NCBI RefSeq assembly: GCF_035958815.1
Contig: NZ_CP108383.1
Coordinates: 4,340,001 to 4,404,000, forward strand
Origin: Nocardia sp. NBC_01327
Lineage (GTDB): Bacteria; Actinomycetota; Actinomycetes; Mycobacteriales; Mycobacteriaceae
DNA: 64,000 nt
Reading direction: 5' to 3'
Made by a program: the position numbers and the translations under genes. Of the stretch, positions 57,280 through 64,000 are shown piece after piece. The notes beneath the pieces were generated by a model. That model was given only the letters and a program-made list of their open reading frames with translations, was not told where the DNA came from and ran no database searches. Position 1 is the stretch's first letter, and each line of letters opens with the position of its first letter.

Positions 57280-58722
57280 TCACCCCGTGGGATGGTGCGC
57301 GGGGCCGTCCGGCCGGGCATCCCGCAGCGGTTGCAGCAGCGCTTCGAGATTCGGTGCCGTGGCCAGCCGGAAGGTGGTTTCACTGATTCGATCGGCGATC
57401 GGCGCCGGCAGCGCCGATGCGGTGTTGAGCCGGAACTTGGTCGCCAGTTCCTGGGGCGAGAGGGGATTGCCGGGACCACCGCGATTCACCTCCACGCGTT
57501 CGGTGAGGACGTGGCCGTTGTGCAGTCGCGCGGTCAGGACGGCGGGAAACTGGTGCGGGAAGATGCTGTCGCACTGCGGGTCCGGGACGCAGCGCACCTT
57601 TGCCGCCAGGGCGAGACGTTCGGGATCGCGCGCCGCGGCATCGGTGAAATCCTCGTGGAACAGCCCGAGTCCGCCACCGCCGAGGAGGGCGGCCGCGACG
57701 GTGTAGGGGCCGGAAAAGGCCGCGTGATAGCCGGATTCGGGTGCGGCCTTGGCCGCGGCGGGAAAGCCGATGGTGCGCAGGGCCGCAGTGGGCGCGCCCA
57801 GTTCGAGGTCGTCGATAGCGCCGGGATCGATGCCCCGGGCGCGCAGGCGCAGTGCGGCGTCGATGCCCGCGTGCGTGAAATGGTTGCAGGGGTAGGGCTT
57901 GAAGAAGACGCCGGGCAGCTCCCAGTGGTCGCCGAGGCCGGTCAGGATGGCGGCCATATCGGTGCGGTCGCCGCAGAATGCTTGGAGCAGGCCGAATCTG
58001 CCCTCCAGCACGGTTGGGGGACCGGTCAGGCCGGTACGGGCCAGGCCCGCCGCGACAACCGCACCGTGTGCCGCCCAGCCGCAGTGCACGCGTTTGACCG
58101 TGCCGCCGGTGCGATTGGCCTCGAGCAGACCGGATCCCATGCTGGCGGCGATCGCCATGGCGTGCGCGATTCCCGCGGCATCGAGGCCCGAGAGCATGGC
58201 TGCCGCGGCCGCCGCGCCGACCGCACCGCAGATGGCGGTGGCATGCAGTCCGCGCTCGAAGAATACCGAATTGCCCAGGGCCGCATCATATCCGGCCATA
58301 CCGAGCCGGACGGTGATCTCGATTCCCACGGCCACCGCATCCAGCAGCGCCGCGCCGCTCGCATTGCGCGATTCGGCGACCGCCAGTGCGGTGGGCACCA
58401 CCGATGCCGACGGATGCAGCACCGAGGGCAGGTGGGTGTCATCGAAATCCATGGCGTGCGCGAGTGTTCCGCCGAGCAGCGCGGCGCTGGGTTCGGGCCA
58501 GCTGCCAGGCAGGCCGAGGGCGGTCGCCCGCGGTCGCCCACCCCATTCGTCCACCAGGGCGCGTACCGCGATGGCGGGCGAGGTATCGAGGGCGGCCAGG
58601 CTGTTGCCCAGGACGTCGAGGACCCGGCGGGCGGCATCGGCGCGCAATTCCGCGCCGACACCGCACAGCCGGGCCATCTCGGCGAACTCCGCCAGGTGCT
58701 GGACCACGGTCCGGTCGTTCAT
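57280..58722 (-). CDS. MmgE/PrpD family protein
   Basis: 480 aa from ATG 58722. Full-length two-domain fold: LGNSLAALDTSPAIAVRAL, HAMDFDDTHLPSVLHPSASVVPTAL, GLHATAICGAVGAAAAAA and KPYPCNHFTHAGIDAAL. Family members hydrate, dehydrate, epimerise or decarboxylate branched di- and tricarboxylic acids (2-methylcitrate, cis-aconitate, iminodisuccinate). Last gene of the 60721->57280 unit. It fits processing of a substituted maleate or malate in the island. Confidence 0.88.
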   Translation of the reverse strand: MNDRTVVQHLAEFAEMARLCGVGAELRADAARRVLDVLGNSLAALDTSPAIAVRALVDEWGGRPRATALGLPGSWPEPSAALLGGTLAHAMDFDDTHLPSVLHPSASVVPTALAVAESRNASGAALLDAVAVGIEITVRLGMAGYDAALGNSVFFERGLHATAICGAVGAAAAAAMLSGLDAAGIAHAMAIAASMGSGLLEANRTGGTVKRVHCGWAAHGAVVAAGLARTGLTGPPTVLEGRFGLLQAFCGDRTDMAAILTGLGDHWELPGVFFKPYPCNHFTHAGIDAALRLRARGIDPGAIDDLELGAPTAALRTIGFPAAAKAAPESGYHAAFSGPYTVAAALLGGGGLGLFHEDFTDAAARDPERLALAAKVRCVPDPQCDSIFPHQFPAVLTARLHNGHVLTERVEVNRGGPGNPLSPQELATKFRLNTASALPAPIADRISETTFRLATAPNLEALLQPLRDARPDGPAHHPTG

Positions 58723-59537
58723 CGTCGTACCGCCGCGAGCGGGCGCACCGGGGAACCGGTGCCGCCGACAATGCGCAAAGGCGCCAGCAGGAAGACGAAT
58801 TCGGCGAGTCCGGCGCCAGCGAGATCCTCCAGCGCCAAATGTTCGAGGATGTAGATCCCGGATTCGACGAGCAGCGCCCGGTGTACGGGCAGCACACTGT
58901 GGCCCGCGCCCGGTGAAATACATTCGTACGCGGTGGTATCGGATCCGGTCGCCACCACACCGCGCTCGGCCAGCCAGCGTGCCGCGGCGACACCCACGCC
59001 GGGCACGCCCGAGGCTGCGCCGAGGTAGGCCTCACGGTCGCTGAACAGCCGGGACCAGCCCGTGCGAATCACCGCGATATCGCCGGACTCCGGTTCGGTC
59101 CCGGCCTGTTTCGCGGCTCGGGTCAGATCCGCGGCCGTGATCTCGTAGCCGCCGGGCAGTACCTCGACGCCGTGCAGTCGCGCGACGTCCAGCAGGACGC
59201 CACGCCGCAGCAAGCCGGGGAGGTGCTCGGCGCCGTGCTCGGTGAAAGCCCCGCCGCGCTGCGCCTGGTAGGCATCGACGCCGTTGTGCAGCAGCCCGTC
59301 GTGGCTGACATGGCTGAGCGCATCGATATGCGTCCCGACATGCCCGCCGGTCACGATGATCTCGTTGGCGGCCGAGCCGCCGTCGGGCCGCATCATATCG
59401 CCGTGCCTGCGTACGAGGGTCATCCGGAATCCGGGATGATTCGGTGAACAGGGCATGCCCGTGAAGAACGGCTGACCCAGTTCGATGAGTTCGACGCCGC
59501 CGGCGACAGCGGCGACCAGCGCATCACGCTCGCTCAT
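58719..59537 (-). CDS. Cyclase-family metal amidohydrolase (kynurenine-formamidase-like)
   Basis: 272 aa, overlapping the next start by 4 bp. Metal motif GGHVGTHIDALSHV (HxGTHxDxxxH) plus ELGQPFFTGMP at the start and RTGWSRLF. Hydrolyses formamide, lactam, lactone or cyclic imide bonds in relatives. Lies between a CoA-transferase and an MmgE/PrpD protein; perhaps opens a lactone/lactam intermediate. Confidence 0.88.
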   Translation of the reverse strand: MSERDALVAAVAGGVELIELGQPFFTGMPCSPNHPGFRMTLVRRHGDMMRPDGGSAANEIIVTGGHVGTHIDALSHVSHDGLLHNGVDAYQAQRGGAFTEHGAEHLPGLLRRGVLLDVARLHGVEVLPGGYEITAADLTRAAKQAGTEPESGDIAVIRTGWSRLFSDREAYLGAASGVPGVGVAAARWLAERGVVATGSDTTAYECISPGAGHSVLPVHRALLVESGIYILEHLALEDLAGAGLAEFVFLLAPLRIVGGTGSPVRPLAAVRR

Positions 59538-60721
59538 CGCACGACCCCCGCGACGCGCAGCTGTGCCAGTGCTTGCTCATCGACGCCGTAGCGGGACAGC
59601 ACCGCGGCGGTATCGGCCCCCAGCGGTGGTCCCGTCCAGCGAATCTCGCCCGGCGTCTCGGAGAGGCGAAACAGGATGTTCTGCATACGAATCGGGCCGA
59701 GTTGCGAGTCGTGCAGGGTGATGATCGACTCCAGTGCCCGGAACTGCGGATCGTTCACGATATCGGCGGCGGTGTAGACCGGTGCGACGGCGGCGTCGGC
59801 CTCCTCGAAGGCGCGCAGTACTTCCGCGGTCGTGCGTACCGAGATCCAGGACCCGACGGCCTCGTCCAATTCCACCGCGTGCCCGGCCCGTCCGGCGCCG
59901 GTGGTGAACCACGGCTCCCCGATGAAGTCCGGTCGTCCCACCAGCCCTACCACGCGTTCGGCCACCGACTGCGCGCTGGTCGAGACCGCCACCCAGCCGT
60001 CGTCCGCGGTGCGATAGATATTGCGGGGCGCATTGTTCGACGAGCGATTGCCGGTCCGCGGCGGTAGTTGCCCGAGCTGGTCGTAGGCGACGATGTGCGG
60101 GCCGAGCAGCGTGAGGATCGGCTCGACAATCGCCAGATCGATCTGCTGCCCGTGCCCGTCGCGGTCGCGGGCACGCAGCGCGGTCATGATGGCGAAAGCT
60201 GTTGTGAGGGCGGCGATCCCATCGGCGAGACCGAAGGGCGGCAGGGTGGGCGGTCCGTCGGGTTCTCCGGTCATGGCCGCGAAACCGCTCATGGCCTCGG
60301 CGAGCGTGCCGAAGCCCGGTCGCTGTGCGTAAGGGCCGATCTGCCCGAAGGCGGTGACCCGCGCCAGCACCAGGCGCGGATTGATCTCGCGCAGTGCGGA
60401 ATACCCCAGACCCCACCGCTCCAAAGTCCCGGGGCGGAAATTCTCGATCACCACATCCGCGTCGGCGACCATGCGGCGGAACAACTCCTGGCCCTGCGGC
60501 GCTCCGAGATACAGCGTTACCGATCGCTTCCCGCGCCCGATCATCTTCCACCACAGCCCGATTCCCTCCCGCTGCGCGCCGTGGCTGCGCACCGGATCTC
60601 CCTCGGGATGCTCGATCTTGATCACCTCGGCGCCGAAATCCGCCAGCAGCGTTGCCGCCAGCGGTCCGGCGAAGAGGGTCGCGGCATCGAGGACCCGTAT
60701 GCCGGCGAGCGGACCATCCAT
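59534..60721 (-). CDS. CaiB/BaiF family CoA-transferase 2 of the island
   Basis: 395 aa from ATG 60721. LAGIRVLDAATLFAGPLAATLLADFGAEVIKIE, GRGKRSVTLYLG, ENFRPGTLERWGLGYSAL, and the catalytic Asp probably in LADGIAALTT. Clearly paralogous to the 54965 enzyme (ENFRPGTLERWGL in both), so two acids of the pathway are converted to thioesters, or the two form a heteromeric transferase as described for some CaiB-type pairs. First gene of a three-gene unit behind site 7. Confidence 0.92.
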   Translation of the reverse strand: MDGPLAGIRVLDAATLFAGPLAATLLADFGAEVIKIEHPEGDPVRSHGAQREGIGLWWKMIGRGKRSVTLYLGAPQGQELFRRMVADADVVIENFRPGTLERWGLGYSALREINPRLVLARVTAFGQIGPYAQRPGFGTLAEAMSGFAAMTGEPDGPPTLPPFGLADGIAALTTAFAIMTALRARDRDGHGQQIDLAIVEPILTLLGPHIVAYDQLGQLPPRTGNRSSNNAPRNIYRTADDGWVAVSTSAQSVAERVVGLVGRPDFIGEPWFTTGAGRAGHAVELDEAVGSWISVRTTAEVLRAFEEADAAVAPVYTAADIVNDPQFRALESIITLHDSQLGPIRMQNILFRLSETPGEIRWTGPPLGADTAAVLSRYGVDEQALAQLRVAGVVR

Positions 60722-60745
60722 TGCTCAACTCCTTACCGCCGAAGT

Positions 60746-60762
60746 GTTTCCCACAACGAAAC
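60746..60762. promoter_or_regulatory. IclR-type operator (site 7)
   Basis: GTTTCC-CACAA-CGAAAC, 25 bp upstream of the CoA-transferase 2 start. No clear second copy at 20 bp. Confidence 0.75.
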
Positions 60763-60829
60763 ATTGAATGCGCTTGCGGCGTTGACTACCAGCGAATAGT
60801 ACTGCGATGATCGCATAGCCAGTCAAGAT

Positions 60830-60846
60830 GTTTCGCAGAAGGAAAC
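60830..60846. promoter_or_regulatory. IclR-type operator (site 8)
   Basis: GTTTCG-CAGAA-GGAAAC, 11 bp before the GTG of the cyclic amidohydrolase and adjoining its ribosome site. The in-frame ATG at 60828 overlaps the site and is therefore not taken as the start. Confidence 0.75.
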
Positions 60847-60857
60847 TGGAGAAGGTT

Positions 60858-62339
60858 GTGGCGGAGACTGATCTACTGATCCGGAACGCTCGCGTCGTGC
60901 GCCCCGGCGACCCCTCGGTCGGTGTGCCCGAGCCTAGGGATATCGCCGTCTCCGGCGGTGTCATCACCCGCATCGCCGCCGCGATCGCGCCCGAATCCGC
61001 GGCCGAGGTGATCGACGCGGGCGGGCTGCTGGCCTTCCCCGGAGTGGTCGATGCGCACCAGCACTGGGGCATTTACGCCGATCTCGGGCAGGACACCGAG
61101 ACCGAGAGCCGCGCTTGTGCTCAGGGCGGCGTCACCACCTCGCTGAGCTATCTGCGCACGGGGCGCTACTACCTCAATCGCGGCGGCTCCTACCGGGATT
61201 TCGTCCCCGATGCGCTCGGCCGGATGGCCGGCCGTTCATACGTGGACCACGGGTTGCATCTGGCTCCGATGACTCGTGAGCACATCGACGAAATCCCGTA
61301 TCTGGTCGAGGAATTCGGTATCACCTCGTTCAAGATCTTCATGTTCTACGGCGGCCACGGCCTGCACGGACGCTCCAGCGATCAGGCCGACTTCCTGATG
61401 ATCGGGCCGGACGAACGCTACGACCTTGCCCACTTCGAATTCGTCATGCGCGGCCTCCAGCGCGCCCGCGAGCGATTCGGCGACAGCCTGTCGCTGTCGC
61501 TGCACTGCGAGACCGCCGAAATCATGGCCGCCTACACCGAACTCGTGGAAGCCGACGGTTCACTCTCCGGCCTGCGGGCCTACAGTGCCTCGCGCCCAGC
61601 GCATTCGGAGGGGCTGGCCATCACCATGGCCTCCTACCTCGCGCACGAGACCGGTTTCCCGAACATCAATCTGCTGCACCTGTCCTCGGCCAAAGCCGTG
61701 GACGCCGCGCTGCGCATGGCCGCTGCGTTCCCGCACGTCGATTTCCGCCGCGAGGTCACCATCGGTCATCTGCTGGCCGACGTGGACACCGCCAACGGCA
61801 TCGGCGGCAAGGTGAACCCGCCGCTGCGCGAACGCGCCGACGTCGAAGCCCTGTGGCGGCATCTGCTTGCGGGCGAAATCGATTGGGTGGTCAGCGATCA
61901 CGCCTGCTGCCGGGCCGAGCAGAAGTTCGGAGCGGACGCCGGCGATGTCTTTCTCGCGAAGTCGGGCTTCGGTGGCGCGGAATACCTGCTGCCCGGGCTG
62001 GTCGGTGCGGGCCTGGAACGCGGTCTGCCGCTGGCCCGGATCGCCGAATTGACCTCCGCCAACCCGGCTCGCCGCTACGGCCTGGCCCGTAAGGGGGCGC
62101 TGTCGCCGGGCTACGACGCCGATATCGCCCTGGTGGACCCCGCCGCGCGGTGGGTGGTGCACGCCGCCGATTCGGAATCCGCCCAGGAATACACACCTTT
62201 CGAAGGGTTCGAGATGTCCGCGCGCGTCACCGACGTCTTCCTGCGCGGTCGCCGGATCGTTCGGGACGGAAAGGTTCAGGGAACGCCCTCCGGGCTCTAC
62301 CTTCGGCGCGACAGCGGCCTGGAATCCGAGGCGTCCTGA
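60858..62339 (+). CDS. Dihydropyrimidinase/hydantoinase-family cyclic amidohydrolase
   Basis: 493 aa from GTG 60858 (GGAGAAGG box). Binuclear zinc amidohydrolase that opens cyclic ureides or imides. LLIRNARVVRPGD start; metal ligands His67 and His69 (DAHQHWG), bridging Lys159 (GITSFKIFM), His in SLHCE and in LLHLSS, and Asp in VVSDHA. The HxHWG start differs a little from standard HTH of hydantoinases. Last unit of the island, with its own operator; with the isochorismatase-type amidase it could convert a maleimide-like ring to the dicarboxylate. Confidence 0.88.
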   Translation: MAETDLLIRNARVVRPGDPSVGVPEPRDIAVSGGVITRIAAAIAPESAAEVIDAGGLLAFPGVVDAHQHWGIYADLGQDTETESRACAQGGVTTSLSYLRTGRYYLNRGGSYRDFVPDALGRMAGRSYVDHGLHLAPMTREHIDEIPYLVEEFGITSFKIFMFYGGHGLHGRSSDQADFLMIGPDERYDLAHFEFVMRGLQRARERFGDSLSLSLHCETAEIMAAYTELVEADGSLSGLRAYSASRPAHSEGLAITMASYLAHETGFPNINLLHLSSAKAVDAALRMAAAFPHVDFRREVTIGHLLADVDTANGIGGKVNPPLRERADVEALWRHLLAGEIDWVVSDHACCRAEQKFGADAGDVFLAKSGFGGAEYLLPGLVGAGLERGLPLARIAELTSANPARRYGLARKGALSPGYDADIALVDPAARWVVHAADSESAQEYTPFEGFEMSARVTDVFLRGRRIVRDGKVQGTPSGLYLRRDSGLESEAS

Positions 62340-62441
62340 GAAAACGGCAAGCCTTCTAGCTGGCACAACGCGAAAGTCTGTGCGTAATCGCAGGAGAACC
62401 TCAGGCTATGACCAGGACCGGGCGGCACTGTGGAGGGAGTA

Positions 62442-62822
62442 ATGGTGTCGGTGAAAGCGAGGTCCACGATGGTCGAGTTCGAGCTCACGGGGACGACTGT
62501 GACAGTGCATGTGACCGGAGCGCATCGCGTGCTGGCGCTGCGCGAGCATGTGACTTTCGATCTATCGCAGATCACCCAGGTTGTTCCGGCCGAGGTGGAT
62601 CTGCGTCCGCCGTGGGTGCGTGCGCCCGGCACCTTCTTCCCCGGTGTGATCGCGGCCGGAACCTTTCGGGGTAAGGGCCGCAAGGAGTTCTGGGACACCC
62701 AGTTCGGCGGTCAGGGCATTCGTATCGAACTCTCCGGAGCTCCCCTGACCCGCCTCGTCGTCGATGTGGCCGATCCGAAATTGGCCATGGCCACCCTGCG
62801 CACCGCTGCCGCGGCAGCCTGA
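62442..62822 (+). CDS. Conserved hypothetical PH-like domain protein
   Basis: 126 aa from ATG 62442 (GGAGGGAG box). Beta-rich: MVEFELTGTTVTVHVTG, VLALREHVTFDLSQITQV, PGVIAAGTFRGKGRKEFWD and LVVDVADPKLAMATL, the pattern of actinobacterial proteins with a PH-like barrel found as cytosolic stand-alone units. Function unknown; the island ends before it, and no IclR site is present. Confidence 0.7.
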   Translation: MVSVKARSTMVEFELTGTTVTVHVTGAHRVLALREHVTFDLSQITQVVPAEVDLRPPWVRAPGTFFPGVIAAGTFRGKGRKEFWDTQFGGQGIRIELSGAPLTRLVVDVADPKLAMATLRTAAAAA

Positions 62823-62832
62823 TTCGAGGCCG

Positions 62833-63768
62833 CTAGGCGGAGTCCGGTACGGCTGTCGCCCGGACGAGTGCGCTGTGCAACCACAGCTGTCCCGCACCGG
62901 CTGTGGTTGTACTGCGCATGATTTCGCCCGCGCAGTGCCAATAGCGGTGAATGCGCAGGTCATTGTCGTGGTTGCCGGAGCGGAGACGCGTCCGGAAGCC
63001 GGGGGTGTCACGCGTATTGCGGGCGGTGGCGTGTGCGTCCACGAACCGGTCCAGTGCCGGGCCCGGGCAGGGGGCGACGCCATGGGCGATCTGTGATTCG
63101 GCCATACCGCACGCCTCGGCGACTCCCGCGAGCAGACCTGCCCGATCGCGAATCGCCCTCGGGTCGCCGCGCCAGAGCTGCTGGGAGATGATCGTGCCGA
63201 ATTCCCGGTCCCGGGTGAGCGTGACGAGTTCGGCGTATCCGACCACCTGATCGGGTGTCGGATCATGCTGTGGCGGCGGCACATTCATATCGACGAAGGC
63301 CTCGAACAGTTCCGCGGGCACCGGCGACAGCAGGCGCCGCCAGAAGCTGATCAAACTGTCGTGCGCATCGGCCCCGTTCTGCACCGCGGCCAGTAATTCC
63401 AGTCTGGCCGCGCGCTCGGCCGGTGTCGCATTCTCTATGGCGGACAGCGACGCTCGCCGCCATGCGAGCGCGCCGAGTTCGATATCGACCGCCGCACGCT
63501 CGGCGGCGACCGCCTCCGCCATCGACCGCTCGCCCGACAGCACGGCGGTGATCGCGGTCAGACCCAGCCCCAGTGCGCGCAACCGGCGAATCAGGAGCAG
63601 CCGATCCACCGCCGCAGTTCGATCGAACATGCGGTGACCGCCGGAACTGCGGACCGATTCCACAACGCCGCTGTCGCAGTAGAACCGAATTGTGCGGACG
63701 GGCACCCCGGTGAGCTCCGAGAGCTCGCCGATGGTCAGCAACGCCTCGCGAATTGTGTGGTGAGTCAC
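62833..63768 (-). CDS. MerR family transcriptional regulator
   Basis: 311 aa from GTG 63768; an in-frame GTG at 63786 would run into the promoter palindrome. HTH LLTIGELSELTGVPVRTIRFYCDSGVVESVRSSGGHRMFDR (about 9-50) is of the MerR class, with the usual RIRxY-like recognition start; coiled dimer helix follows and a long C-terminal effector domain (100-311). Divergent from the maleylpyruvate-isomerase-family gene. Confidence 0.88.
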   Translation of the reverse strand: MTHHTIREALLTIGELSELTGVPVRTIRFYCDSGVVESVRSSGGHRMFDRTAAVDRLLLIRRLRALGLGLTAITAVLSGERSMAEAVAAERAAVDIELGALAWRRASLSAIENATPAERAARLELLAAVQNGADAHDSLISFWRRLLSPVPAELFEAFVDMNVPPPQHDPTPDQVVGYAELVTLTRDREFGTIISQQLWRGDPRAIRDRAGLLAGVAEACGMAESQIAHGVAPCPGPALDRFVDAHATARNTRDTPGFRTRLRSGNHDNDLRIHRYWHCAGEIMRSTTTAGAGQLWLHSALVRATAVPDSA

Positions 63769-63774
63769 AATCGC

Positions 63775-63806
63775 TTGAACCTCCACTCGGGTGGAGTTCC
63801 TACGGT
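63775..63806 (+). promoter_or_regulatory. MerR-type promoter/operator
   Basis: -35-like TTGAAC at 63775-63780 and -10-like TACGGT at 63801-63806 are 20 bp apart, longer than usual, and the spacer holds the palindrome CTCCAC-TCGG-GTGGAG. This overlong spacer with a central dyad is the hallmark of MerR-activated promoters. Drives the 63839 gene. Confidence 0.7.
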
Positions 63807-63838
63807 ACTAGCGCCCTACCGGAAAGGAATTCACCCTG

Positions 63839-64000
63839 ATGATCACCACACCCGATGAGATCTGGCGAGCGGTCTCCGCCGAACGCACCACCCTGGTGGA
63901 ACTGCTCGAAAAGCTTCCCGAGACGGAGTGGGACCACGCCTCGCTCTGCGCGGGATGGCGTGTCCGCGATGTGGTCGCCCACGTGGTGCTGTCGAGCCGG
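63839..64000 (+). CDS. Maleylpyruvate isomerase-family (mycothiol-dependent/DinB-like) protein, 5' part
   Basis: First 54 codons only, cut by the window end; ATG 63839 with GGAAAGGA box. LCAGWRVRDVVAHVV, with Trp and the metal-site His, is the MDMPI N-terminal helix-bundle motif. Members use mycothiol in isomerase or transferase reactions, as expected for this organism type. Regulated by the divergent MerR through an overlong-spacer promoter. Confidence 0.82.
   Translation, partial: MITTPDEIWRAVSAERTTLVELLEKLPETEWDHASLCAGWRVRDVVAHVVLSSR

Noticed and set aside
60828..60857. ATG 60828 as the start of the cyclic amidohydrolase
   Set aside because: It lies on the IclR-type palindrome and adds a basic segment unlike the family; GTG 60858 has the ribosome site.

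Overview
The window is high-GC actinobacterial DNA, most likely Nocardia or a close relative in the Mycobacteriales. The evidence is the class A beta-lactamase lipoprotein of nocardial type, an Mtb12-like lipoprotein, a Pit transporter followed by DUF3349 genes in the order known from mycobacteria, a mycothiol-dependent-type maleylpyruvate isomerase, GTG/TTG starts and dense 4-bp start/stop overlaps. No rRNA, tRNA, CRISPR array, transposase or phage gene was seen.

1-32 kb is ordinary chromosome with many short units. It holds a phosphonate-oxidising TmpA/TmpB-like pair (40-1736), a Pit phosphate transporter cluster (1851-4005), a beta-lactamase, a FUSC exporter with its TetR, a stand-alone trpF, a DUF3159 protein overlapping a self-sufficient CYP102-type P450-reductase fusion (8758-11916), a 37-residue repeat peptide, and an ECF sigma factor. 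It continues with a subtilisin-like protease next to a small propeptide-like protein, an ArsR/SRPBCC pair, a TetR/CoA-transferase pair, a second P450, and a DmpA-type peptidase with TetR and an amino-acid permease.

32.7-62.3 kb is the notable part: a catabolic island of about 25 genes in six main transcription units. Seven start regions in it carry one palindrome, GTTTCS-N5-SGAAAC, found at nine places and often as two copies 20 bp apart. One copy precedes the only IclR-family gene in the window (52819-53604), so I infer a single IclR regulon. The unit 43803->36146 is tightly overlapped. It encodes a double nitrilase, two homologues of plant red chlorophyll catabolite reductase (ferredoxin-dependent bilin reductase family), a Rieske oxygenase, a chlorophyllase-like hydrolase, an unrecognised beta-rich protein, a short-chain dehydrogenase and an Asp/Glu-racemase-family enzyme. 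The divergent unit 44060->46807 has a membrane protein and three secreted neocarzinostatin-family ligand-binding proteins.

The remaining units encode a two-component flavin monooxygenase, two aldehyde dehydrogenases and a FAD monooxygenase (52690->46761); a CoA-transferase, an isochorismatase-type amidase and a membrane protein (56179->53601); an HMG-CoA-lyase-like enzyme; a CoA-transferase, a cyclase-family hydrolase and an MmgE/PrpD protein (60721->57280); and a cyclic-amidohydrolase (60858-62339). A CitE-like lyase, a second racemase-family protein and a bicupin lie at the left end.

My main hypothesis is uptake and oxidative/reductive breakdown of a linear or opened tetrapyrrole (a chlorophyll catabolite or bilin), followed by imide and amide hydrolysis and CoA-dependent cleavage of the resulting substituted dicarboxylic acids. 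The family assignments rest on motifs visible in the translations. The substrate is inference.
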